Shown here one piece after another: positions 26,427 through 34,621 of a stretch of DNA of 64,000 bases. Within the stretch, counting starts at the first letter, position 1, and every line of letters begins with the position of its first letter. The translations under genes were made by a program, and so were the position numbers. The DNA is from Actinoplanes flavus (GTDB taxonomy: Bacteria; Actinomycetota; Actinomycetes; Mycobacteriales; Micromonosporaceae): NCBI RefSeq assembly GCF_017592555.1, contig NZ_JAGFNS010000006.1, positions 188,432-252,431 of the forward strand, given 5' to 3'. The notes beneath the pieces are model-generated. The model worked only from the letters and a program-made list of their open reading frames with translations, ran no database searches and was not told the DNA's origin.

Positions 26427-27622
26427 CCGATCCACGCGGAATCCGGGGCTGGCTCACGGGTCACGTCGAGGCAGCCGTCTGGGCGGCCTCGACCACCGGC
26501 CACGACCCCTTCGCCACCGCGGCCGCCGAGGCGGCCGCGGTCCTCGGCCATCGTTCGGTGCCACCGGATGCCGGGTCGCCGGCTCTGGCGAGCTGGGACG
26601 AACTGCGCTCCGGCCGAGTCGACTGGGCGCGATTACTCGCCCATGACCTCGACCATCCGGCCCGGCGTCACATCGGAGCCGCGGCTCTGCTGCACGGTGC
26701 CGCCGACGGCCTGTTCGACCGATTCCTCGCGCCGGACGCCGCCGGGGTCTCCGCACTGTCCGCGGTCGGGTGGACATCCGAGGCCACCCGGGCGTTCGAG
26801 TCGTTCGGGATGGCCATGGGCTGGTTCGTACGGCGTGACGGCCGGCTGTACAGCGACGAGATCCGGGCGCTGGCCGGTCACGGCACGATCCGGGCGTCGA
26901 GGCAGTGGCTGCGGAGGCGGCTGCGGTTCGAGCTGGACTGGTTCTGGTCACCGATCGGGCGGCTGGGGTCCGCGGTCCAGACCGGTGAGGCGCCCGCCGT
27001 GTTCGCGGCGAGCTCCGGTGCCGGCCCGTTCCGTGGAGCCTCGGCGGAGATGAACCTCCCGGCCGCACCGTTGCGGGCTCCGTTGGCGGAGGCCGTGGCC
27101 GGAATGCTGGGCCTCGGCGATCGCGGGGTCCGGATCCTCGAACTGGGCACGGGTACGGCCGTGTGGAGCCGAGCGTTCGCCGGCCACCCCGATTCCGTGG
27201 TGACGACCGTCGACCACCCTGAGGTGGGTGCGGTCGTCGCCCCCGTCGTCGAGGAGCGGTTCGCCGGCCGTTACACCTGGGTGGCCGCCGACCCGTCCAC
27301 GGTGCCCGGCGGCTGTTTCGACGTGGTGGTCGTCCCCGACCTGCTGCACACCCTGGCGCCTGACGCGGTGCCCGGCTTCCTCGGGTCGGCCGCCGCGGTG
27401 CTGGCCCCCGGCGGCGTCCTGGTGATCGCCGACCCACTGGTGAACCGGGCCCGGAACGCCCCGCCCGGCCACTTGCTGATGCAGGTCAAACTGGCCGTCA
27501 CCGGTGGTGGACGAGTCTGGGATGTGACCGCCTTGCGGACCGCGCTCCTGGAGGCGGGACTGTCCCCGCAGCGCCCGAGGACCGTCGGCGGCACTCAGAT
27601 CATGGCCGCCCCGCGCCGCTGA
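26423..27622 (+). CDS. SAM-dependent methyltransferase, last gene of the operon
   Basis: 399 residues, GTG start overlapping the previous stop. The class I SAM motif ILELGTGTAVWSRAFAGHP lies near 235-252, then VTTVDHPEV, FDVVVVPDLLHTL, and PGGVLVIADP near 331. The N-terminal 200 residues are helical without a recognisable second domain. The motif block is close to that of the methyltransferase at 22564, suggesting a shared origin. A terminator-like hairpin follows 44 bases after the stop, ending the unit. Confidence 0.75.
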   Translation: MTDPRGIRGWLTGHVEAAVWAASTTGHDPFATAAAEAAAVLGHRSVPPDAGSPALASWDELRSGRVDWARLLAHDLDHPARRHIGAAALLHGAADGLFDRFLAPDAAGVSALSAVGWTSEATRAFESFGMAMGWFVRRDGRLYSDEIRALAGHGTIRASRQWLRRRLRFELDWFWSPIGRLGSAVQTGEAPAVFAASSGAGPFRGASAEMNLPAAPLRAPLAEAVAGMLGLGDRGVRILELGTGTAVWSRAFAGHPDSVVTTVDHPEVGAVVAPVVEERFAGRYTWVAADPSTVPGGCFDVVVVPDLLHTLAPDAVPGFLGSAAAVLAPGGVLVIADPLVNRARNAPPGHLLMQVKLAVTGGGRVWDVTALRTALLEAGLSPQRPRTVGGTQIMAAPRR

Positions 27623-27665
27623 ACCCCCACTTCGGTGGAACGCGGCACTGGTGGCCACGACCAGA

Positions 27666-27694
27666 AAACGGCCGGGCGTGACGCCCGGCCGTTT
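27666..27694. terminator. Strong bidirectional terminator-like hairpin
   Basis: AAACGGCCGGGCG and its perfect complement CGCCCGGCCGTTT flank a TGA loop. It ends the pearlin-like operon and, before the element inserted, would also have ended the acyl-CoA dehydrogenase gene converging from the right. Confidence 0.75.
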
Positions 27695-27720
27695 CGTCAT
27701 TCGATTACCGGAGGGACCGT

Positions 27721-27796
27721 TTTCAGTCCTTCAGCAGCTGGCGGGCCATGACGATGCGCTGAACCTGGTTGGTGCCCTCGTAGATCTGGGTGATCT
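27721..27796 (-). pseudogene. Stranded 3' end of the acyl-CoA dehydrogenase gene (left attachment-site copy)
   Basis: These 76 bases copy positions 46357-46432, the end of the intact acyl-CoA dehydrogenase gene, with four mismatches, all in the distal part and all synonymous (both encode GTNQVQRIVMARQLLKD then stop). The 40 bases 27757-27796 are identical to 46393-46432 and should contain the crossover core. This is the original chromosomal gene end, cut off by the element. Confidence 0.88.
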
Positions 27797-28362
27797 ACGA
27801 ACACACCCATCCTGAGCTGCGAAAACTCCACTTTTGAGTGCTCGGCCCAGGATTTACCCAGGACGCCAACGAGGCCACCAGAGCGTTTGGCTCGCCTCCG
27901 CGAAGATCCCCATCGACTAAGAGCGATATGAAAATATCCAGCAACGATCAACAGCAACCAGCACGATCACCGACGGCGGCACGGATGCGGGTGCGCGACC
28001 GGAAGACTGAGCGAAAGCTTGCACTCACTCTACGCAGCGGATCCGCCCGAAATGCCACTTCGCCGAACTGACCCCAGGACGCGCCAGCGGGCGAGCCGTC
28101 GCTGCCTTCACCCCTCGGCTCACCTCACGACGATCCGGCTGGAGCGGGCGTGATAAGTCCTCGTAATCCCGACGTCGACCCTTCGAACGTGATCTTGTGG
28201 TTCGGACGAGCGCCGCGGTCTGGTAGATCACGTTGGGTGCCTTCGGTGGCGTGCGCTCGCGAGGCGGCGCGTCCTCCTCTACGTCCCGCAGCCGGCTTCC
28301 CGTCGGCGACACCCGCACTCTTGAGCGGTCGCGGCGGTGATGCCGCACCGAAGGACTTGCTC
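27797..28362. other. Left end of the element, no gene seen
   Basis: No credible coding frame. It contains GCCCAGGATTTA (27845-27856) within a 26-base stretch that recurs (23 of 26 identical) at 46082-46107 near the other end in the same orientation; possible integrase arm sites. Confidence 0.5.
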
Positions 28363-29626
28363 ATGGCGCGTGGATGGGTCATACCCTGCACCAAAGGAAC
28401 CGGCTACACCTGCTATTGGATCGACCCCGACAAGAAGCAGCGGCAGAAGTCGTTCCGCCTCAAGGGTGACGCCGACAGCTTCCGGGCGAAGAAAGAACGC
28501 GCGCTCGACACCGGCACCTATCTGGAGGCCAACCGCGGCGCCGAGACGGTCGCCGCACTGTTCGAGCGGTGGGCGACCAGCCGCGGCGTGGAGAACTCCA
28601 GCGTCCGGCAGTACCTCAGCATGCTCAACCAGGCCATCCTGCCGTTCTTCAAGGCCAAGACGATCGGGGCGCTCAAGCTCGCTGACGTGCAGGCTTGGAT
28701 CCTGTGGATGCGCGACGTCAAGAGGTATGCGCCGCAGACGCTGCAGACTCGGTTCGGCTATCTGTCCTCGGCGCTGCGGTGGGCGGTCGACAACGAACGA
28801 GTTCGGTCGCAACCCGGCTAAGCGCGCCAAGTTGCCCGGCAAACGCGCCAATGTGCGCCGCATGGTCAAGGGAAAGATCATCGTGCCGAGCCTCGGCGAG
28901 ATCGATGCCCTGATCAGCGCGTTCGACCCGCGGTACGCCGCGATGGTCTGGGTGATGGCCGGTTGTGGGCTGCGGGTGGCCGAGGCGATGGGCCTGTGCC
29001 ACGACCAGATCGATTTCCGGCGTGGACTGCTGCACATCAACCGGCAGGTCACCGAGGACCGCGAAACGGCAAGCGGCAAGAACGCCGGCCTGCAGCTGAA
29101 GATGTACACGAAGCATCGCGACGCCGAGGACCCCGGCCGCACCGTGCCGCTGCCGAAGATCATCGCCAATGTTCTGCGAGCGCACCTCGATCAGTTCGGC
29201 ACCGTTACGTGGCAGTCGTCTGAGGGACCGGTACAGCTACTGTTCCCGAGCCATCGCCGCAGCGGGCTGCTCTACCAGTACTACTTCCGGAACGAGGTAT
29301 GGCGGCCGGCGTTGACCGCGTCACGGGTGTCGTTCGACCGTACGCACGCCCTGCGGCACTTCTTCGCGTCGTCGCTGCTCGCCGACAGGGTCCCGATCAC
29401 CGATGTCGCCGCCTGGCTTGGTCACGCCTCGCCGGAGATCACCTACGAGTATTACGGGCACCTGATGCACGACGCCCCGGACCGTGGACGCGCCGCGATC
29501 AACAACGCGATGGCGGCCCTGATCGGAGCCGAGCCAATCAGCGGGAAAGGTCGGCAACGCCGAGGCGCCCGGCGCCTGCCCGGCACCAATGCCGATAGCT
29601 CCCGTAATCGGCCTGTTGCGGCTTGA
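28363..29626 (+). pseudogene. Tyrosine site-specific integrase with apparent frameshift
   Basis: The N-terminal part starts MARGWVIPCTKG at 28363 and stops at 28821; the catalytic part continues in the next frame to 29626. Removing one base near 28804 would join NERV to GRNPAKRAKLPGKR, the usual phage-integrase wording at the domain junction. The catalytic set is present after the shift: CGLRVAEAM (first Arg), HALRHFFAS (His-x-x-Arg), GHASPEITYEYYGH (second His and the nucleophilic Tyr). It is probably the integrase that placed this element, encoded next to the left repeat. Whether the frameshift is real, an assembly error or programmed is unknown. Confidence 0.82.
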
Positions 29627-29690
29627 ATGTGCACCATTCCGCGGCCCGAAAGAGCACTCACCTGATCAACGGAGGCGGGCCGGTGGGCGT

Positions 29691-30122
29691 TCAGGCCTTG
29701 ACGAGGTCATGCAAGCCCGCAGGATCACCTGCCGCGACGTAGCGGAAGCTCTGCGGCGGCTGGAACGGCGCCTGCTCGCGAAGGTGACGCAGTGGCAGTG
29801 GCTCGTTGAGCCGGTTGACTGCCTTGACGTGCAGTAGGTGCGCGTTGGCTGCTCCGTCGAGGTAGGCGTCGTACTCCTCGCGGTTGATGCCGAATTCGTC
29901 GTGGAATCGGCGCCAGCCGTCGTCCGGTGGGCAGACGGTGACTTCGCCGAGTCGGGCGGTGCCGACAACGGCCATCTGGGGGGAGCTGGCGTAGAGGATG
30001 ATCGGCGTGCCGGGCACCGCGTTCACTGGGCGGCGTCGGATTTCAATGGTCTTGGTGCCGGCCAGGATGGCAGCAGCGAAACGGGGGCGTAGCGAGAGCA
30101 GCAGTGTCCGCTGATGTGTCAT
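29691..30122 (-). CDS. ASCH/PUA-like domain protein
   Basis: 143 residues. The opening LLLSLRPRFAAAILAGTKTIEIRRR is the classic ASCH signature (small beta-barrel; the lysine/arginine-rich turn contacts nucleic acid), followed by IILYASSPQMAVVGTARLGEV. ASCH domains bind RNA and some act as ribonucleases or modification readers. ATG overlaps the stop of the GNAT-PIN gene, so the two are co-translated and probably act together. Confidence 0.75.
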   Translation of the reverse strand: MTHQRTLLLSLRPRFAAAILAGTKTIEIRRRPVNAVPGTPIILYASSPQMAVVGTARLGEVTVCPPDDGWRRFHDEFGINREEYDAYLDGAANAHLLHVKAVNRLNEPLPLRHLREQAPFQPPQSFRYVAAGDPAGLHDLVKA

Positions 30123-32167
30123 CAGGATCGACCTTCCTGGTAAAGGGCAGCGAACAAGGCCGCGGGTATCCGGGTGGGTTGTTGTGGCGGGCTGACTGGT
30201 CCGCCGTGTTCGAGCGCGAGGCGGCGGATAGTCTGCCTCGGGATGAGTCGTGGGAAGATCTCGGTGTTGGTAAACCGCAAGGCCTGTGCGACGCCGTCGC
30301 GGCCAGCCTGATGCACGGTGCCGCGGTCCCAGACGCCGAGGTGCTGGAATCGGTCGTAAAGTTCGTCGGCCGGGGCAGTGATGACGGCATCGAGCTGCGA
30401 GCAGGCAATGATCGCCGCCGGCTGCTGCGCAGTCTGTCCGCCCTTGCTCATGTACCACAGCAACCGCGCGGGCGCCTGTGGCTTTGTGCCGCCAGGGCTG
30501 CGGTAGTAGACGTGTTCCCGGCTGATGCCCAAAACGTCCTGGCGAGGCAGGATGCTGGCGGGAACTCCGAGCAACTGCGACGAGTACGGCTGTTGGATGG
30601 GGATGAGGTACGTCGGCAGCTCGCTGTCGACGATCTTCGCCGGCCACCAGATGCGTTCGAGTTCAGCGGCAGCGACGGCGGGCATACCAGATCTTAACGG
30701 GGCGGGTCTGGGTAATCCGGCCACCCTGGCGGCTGAACTCGCTACCTGTTCAACGTCCGAGGCCGAGCCGACAGTGTCGATGACGTAGCAGTAGAGGGTG
30801 CCGTCGGCTTCCTGGAACCCGTCGTCGACGGCGGCAAGCCGTGCTTGCGGCGACAGGTGCGAGTCCGCGATCTCGATCATAGGGAGTGCGGCGTCGCGTG
30901 CCGACTGACGTAGCCGGAGCAGCAGCTGCCTGGCGAGGGTGTCCGCGAGCGGCCGGTTCGCGACTCGCAGCAGTGGAACCCGAAGGACGCCCGCGGTGCG
31001 GGTGGTGGCATAGGCGGCTACCAGTTCCCCGGTTGGCTGGAAGATGCCGAGCCGCTGGGCGCCGCTCACGGCAAGGTTGTTGAGTGTGCTTTGCAGGTCG
31101 CGCGGGCGTTCGCTGGTGGCGTGGCTGCGGAGCGGCTCTACCATCTGGTTCTCACCGCTACGGAGGCGCCGTTCGACGTAGCCGGTGTCTTGGAGGCTGG
31201 CGGGCCGATACGACTCGGCGTGCGCCAGTTCGTCAATGTGTGTGACCACGTCAGCAGGTCGCATGATACGTAAGCCGTACCGCTCGGCCGCGCCGCCGTA
31301 GATCCTGGTCAGTTCCCGGTCATTGGTGACGAGCACGTTGAGCCCGGCGGCGATTGCCTCGGCGACGTGCTGGAGGTCGAGCAGGTCCTGCTGATCTTTC
31401 GGATCCGAGGCGTCGAGGGGGCGGGTGTGCTGCCGTAGCTGGGCGATGACCTGGCTGCGGGCGTTCGGATCCGAACGTACCGTGGCGAATCCTTGCGCTC
31501 GTTCGGTGCAGCGGGTCCGTAGGTCGCTGTCCATTCGGTCGATCTCGGTGTTCAACGCCGCGGTGCGGACGATCTCCAGCAGCCCGACGAGATGGGGCGC
31601 GAGGAGCGCATACGACTCGTCGGCGTTGGTCCGTCCGGACTCGGTGAGGTCGCGCAGGATGTTCATATCGATGGCCGCGCGTACCAGGACCGTGTCGGCG
31701 TCCGCGGACAGCAGGTTGGGGTGGCCGTGATCACGCCACCAGTCGATCAGTGGCTCACCTTTGGCGCTGCGGCCCCGTCGCTCGCCTCGCTGCGCGAAGT
31801 CGAGCTTGATCCACATTTCGCCGAGGTCGTAATCGCGGCGGCACCGCGCTGAGACCCCGAGATGATCTCGGTGACGTTCACTGACGTCCTCGACGAGCAG
31901 CCGTGCGATGCCGTTGCCGCGCCACTCGGGATCGACGCAGAGATGACTGAGCCGCACGCGTCGTCGCGCCAGCGCGTATAGGGCGTATCCCACGACGAGG
32001 TCGCCGGCGTATGCGAGCAGCAGGGTGCGCTTGTCTGCCGCATCGCTGTAGGCGGAGAACGGCATGTGGCCCAGCGTGGATCGGGCAGCGTTTCCCAGCT
32101 GGATTGCGGCGTCGATGGCCTCGCTATCGCGTGGATCCGGTCTCGCCAATCTGATCGGTTCCGGCAT
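30122..32167 (-). CDS. GNAT acetyltransferase - PIN nuclease - ASCH-like fusion protein
   Basis: 681 residues from the ATG giving MPEPIRLARP, preceded by GCGGGG; upstream ATGs at 32191 and 32266 lack a ribosome site. Residues about 5-115 form a GNAT domain (LSHLCVDPEWRGNGIARLL, acetyl-CoA loop RGNGIA). Residues about 155-310 look like a PIN nuclease: AAIDMNILRDL with the first Asp, later DLLDLQHVAEAIAAGLNVLV and TNDREL. A second GNAT-like segment follows (about 375-475). The last 150 residues resemble an ASCH/EVE barrel (ISREHVYYRSP, LLWYMSKGG). This architecture suggests an RNA- or tRNA-targeting toxin or defence effector; the biological target is unknown. Confidence 0.68.
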   Translation of the reverse strand: MPEPIRLARPDPRDSEAIDAAIQLGNAARSTLGHMPFSAYSDAADKRTLLLAYAGDLVVGYALYALARRRVRLSHLCVDPEWRGNGIARLLVEDVSERHRDHLGVSARCRRDYDLGEMWIKLDFAQRGERRGRSAKGEPLIDWWRDHGHPNLLSADADTVLVRAAIDMNILRDLTESGRTNADESYALLAPHLVGLLEIVRTAALNTEIDRMDSDLRTRCTERAQGFATVRSDPNARSQVIAQLRQHTRPLDASDPKDQQDLLDLQHVAEAIAAGLNVLVTNDRELTRIYGGAAERYGLRIMRPADVVTHIDELAHAESYRPASLQDTGYVERRLRSGENQMVEPLRSHATSERPRDLQSTLNNLAVSGAQRLGIFQPTGELVAAYATTRTAGVLRVPLLRVANRPLADTLARQLLLRLRQSARDAALPMIEIADSHLSPQARLAAVDDGFQEADGTLYCYVIDTVGSASDVEQVASSAARVAGLPRPAPLRSGMPAVAAAELERIWWPAKIVDSELPTYLIPIQQPYSSQLLGVPASILPRQDVLGISREHVYYRSPGGTKPQAPARLLWYMSKGGQTAQQPAAIIACSQLDAVITAPADELYDRFQHLGVWDRGTVHQAGRDGVAQALRFTNTEIFPRLIPRQTIRRLALEHGGPVSPPQQPTRIPAALFAALYQEGRS

Positions 32168-32365
32168 CTCGGTGCCCCGCTTCGCCGACATGAACGCAGT
32201 GTGCACGATCGACTGTGCCGAGTGAAAGGCGTTCAGCTCCGGCCGTCTGCAGGATTTCGCCGACAAGCCGCATTGCCCAGTGCTGTGCCGAGTAGCGGTG
32301 GCTCCCTGACCGCAGCACGGCGAGGTCTGCGAACAGGACAGTTCGCCCTGCGCCGGATCTTCGAC

Positions 32366-33325
32366 CTACTCCCGCTCGTTTTGCAGCTGCTGGGCGAGAG
32401 CTTGCCGCTGTTCCTTGGTCAGCCGCCGTCGCAGGTCTTTCGCCGCCTGTTCAACCGGATCCGGTGGTGCCGGAGTTGCTGGCTTCCGGGGACGCACTTT
32501 CCCCAGGTTGCCCAACCGTCGGACCCCATGCACCGCACGTTCGGCACAGGCGCCATCAGAACAATGAAGACCCTTCTGCCATGGGTTACGCGAGCGATAG
32601 GCACCCGGATCGTCAACATCCTCCACCGGGATACCGTGATCGGTGCCGGTATGCCCGCAGTTCAGTTCCACCGTCCAGTTCTGGACCATCAGATCAGGCA
32701 GTGGCTCGCCGAGCGCGATGATCTCGACATCGGCGTCCGGGTCGGCGCCCTCGCAGGTGCCACAGATCAGAAAGTCGCCGACGCGGGACTCCTCGCCCTC
32801 AGCACGCCATATGTCGCCCTCGTGTCCGCACGCGAGCTGAACCGACCAGCGCGTCAGACCGAAGCCGCCGAGCTTGGCTTCGGGTTCACCCGGCACGATA
32901 TAGCGCGCCGCTGTTCGGTTGTCGCCGAGTTGGCACTTCCAGGAGATCGGGCAGGGTGAGCGCTCCAGTGCCGGCTTGGCATTGGTGTCATGCCTGAGAA
33001 GCCGGAGGCCCTCGTGGCCGCATTCGAGGCTCAGCGCGTAGACGACGATCTCGGTCGAAGACGGCAGCTTTGGAAGATAGAGGTCGACAAGAAGGTTGGC
33101 GACGGCCAGACCATGCTTTTCCTCGGCAGCGCGGCGGCCCCGTTCCCTGCGCTCATTGTGAGCGGCTTCCCACCGAGGCCATTCAGCTCGGGCCTGGGCG
33201 AGCGTCACCCGGAACGGCGGCGGACCAGCAAGATCCTTCTCAAGCTTACGCAGGAAGACCTGCCGCTCCTCGCGAATGCGCTGCCGCCGTTCGGCAACAT
33301 TCTTAGATTTATCGATGGCGATCAC
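32366..33325 (-). CDS. Unknown protein with repeated Cys-Gly-His motifs
   Basis: 319 residues, GTG start. It has a charged helical N-terminus (about 1-75), then three spaced phrases LECGHEG, LACGHEGD and LNCGHTGTDHG plus ICGTC and C-terminal Cys pairs, suggesting several small zinc sites. A lysine/arginine-rich helical tail follows. I do not recognise a family. It lies between the GNAT-PIN gene and a divergent unknown gene. Confidence 0.55.
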   Translation of the reverse strand: MIAIDKSKNVAERRQRIREERQVFLRKLEKDLAGPPPFRVTLAQARAEWPRWEAAHNERRERGRRAAEEKHGLAVANLLVDLYLPKLPSSTEIVVYALSLECGHEGLRLLRHDTNAKPALERSPCPISWKCQLGDNRTAARYIVPGEPEAKLGGFGLTRWSVQLACGHEGDIWRAEGEESRVGDFLICGTCEGADPDADVEIIALGEPLPDLMVQNWTVELNCGHTGTDHGIPVEDVDDPGAYRSRNPWQKGLHCSDGACAERAVHGVRRLGNLGKVRPRKPATPAPPDPVEQAAKDLRRRLTKEQRQALAQQLQNERE

Positions 33326-33529
33326 ATCGCTTCAACGATCGAGGCGGTAGGCCCGCTCTCCTCCGTTCGTCCAGGACTGGTATCACCAAACGGCCTGTCT
33401 GATCTCGCGGTGCTTGTTCAGCTCACCGGGTCCCGACGAATGCCAGAAGGCGACGAGCCTGAATGCTTCCGGGTACGAGACCGTCGGGCTGGTTGACGCC
33501 CACCCTCGGCTTGGATTTGATCGACCATC

Positions 33530-34621
33530 GTGGAGATAACTCCGGAACTGGTCGTCGAACGTGTCCGTGCCGCAGGTGGGCGTCTGGTCCTGACCAATCT
33601 CGAACCGGACGAGTTGGCGGCTTGGCGGCGCGCGTCGAAAGCTGCCTACCTACGGTTGCTACGGGCAGGGCACGAGCGTCTGGAGCGTTCCGGGCAGCCG
33701 GGCACGCTGCGTCTGGTCCTGAAGCGCCTCGATGAGAAGCCGACGCCGCCGGATCCCGCCCAACTGGCGGCGTTACGGAAGGCACCGGAGCCGGTCCTTC
33801 CGCGGACCGGGGAGTTCGTGGACCGGGTGGTGCCGGCGCCGTCGAAGGTCGCCAACCCGCATCCGATCGCCGAGGAGTTGGTCCAGTCTCTGGACCGTTT
33901 GGATCGGTTTCTCTACGGTGCGGACTTCAGCTGGCGGGCACCGCGTCCGGGGTATCCGCTAGTCAAGATGCGCCGGATCTGGCAGGCGTTGATCAAAGAA
34001 GCAGCCTTCCGTGGCTATACAGTCCGTTTCTCGTTGGACCATCGCGACCGCTACGACCGGGGTCAACTCGTCATTGAAATCGGCCGGGACGAGTTCCCGA
34101 TCGTCCTCTACGGCGACCGCAAACATACGCTGACCTTGACCATCAAGCAGAGGCATCCGAACCGGCGGCGCGGCTACGACAGCTGGGCGGAGGCCCCCGA
34201 TCGGCCGCTGCACACCCGACTCGGTGAGGTGTTCACCCATATCGAGCGCTGGGCTGACCTGCTGATCCAGCAACGCGAGAAGGAACGTCAACGAGAGCGG
34301 GATGCCCGGCGCCGTCGCGAGCAGATCGAGGCCGCTGCCCGCAGCCGGTATGTCGAAGAGGATCGCCGTACGGTGCTCGCAAGGCGGATCGCCGAGGCCG
34401 ATTTCGCCGACGATGCCCGTGCCTACAGCGCCGCCCTCGCGGCCGCCGCCGATCGTCTCCCGCTGCCCCGCGCCGACGACGTACGCGCCTGGGCCCACTG
34501 GGTGGGCGAGCACGCCGACCGGATCGACCCACGCCGCAAGCTCAAGGGCATGCCAGCCGAGCCCAACCCTAGCCGTGATGACCTGAAGCCGTTCCTGCCC
34601 AACAACGGCCTCTGGTACTAA
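33530..34621 (+). CDS. Unknown protein, paralogue of the convergent neighbour
   Basis: 363 residues, GTG start. It contains ANPHPIAEELVQSLDRLDRF near 110-130, a mixed alpha/beta middle (FRGYTVRFS, GQLVIEIGRDEFPIVLY), a long arginine/glutamate-rich coiled coil (about 240-285), and a conserved C-terminus ending FLPNNGLWY. It shares this entire layout with the gene at 34618-35649 on the opposite strand; their stop codons overlap. No known domain is recognised. Proteins of this kind occur, to my knowledge, mainly in actinobacterial accessory regions. Confidence 0.6.
   Translation: MEITPELVVERVRAAGGRLVLTNLEPDELAAWRRASKAAYLRLLRAGHERLERSGQPGTLRLVLKRLDEKPTPPDPAQLAALRKAPEPVLPRTGEFVDRVVPAPSKVANPHPIAEELVQSLDRLDRFLYGADFSWRAPRPGYPLVKMRRIWQALIKEAAFRGYTVRFSLDHRDRYDRGQLVIEIGRDEFPIVLYGDRKHTLTLTIKQRHPNRRRGYDSWAEAPDRPLHTRLGEVFTHIERWADLLIQQREKERQRERDARRRREQIEAAARSRYVEEDRRTVLARRIAEADFADDARAYSAALAAAADRLPLPRADDVRAWAHWVGEHADRIDPRRKLKGMPAEPNPSRDDLKPFLPNNGLWY

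Noticed and set aside
27721..27796. A tRNA gene as the integration target
   Set aside because: No cloverleaf is present; the repeat encodes the last codons of acyl-CoA dehydrogenase.
27838..28071. A 77-codon plus-strand frame next to the left attachment repeat
   Set aside because: No start context and low-information composition. It overlaps the repeated end motif, so it is more likely integrase-binding DNA.
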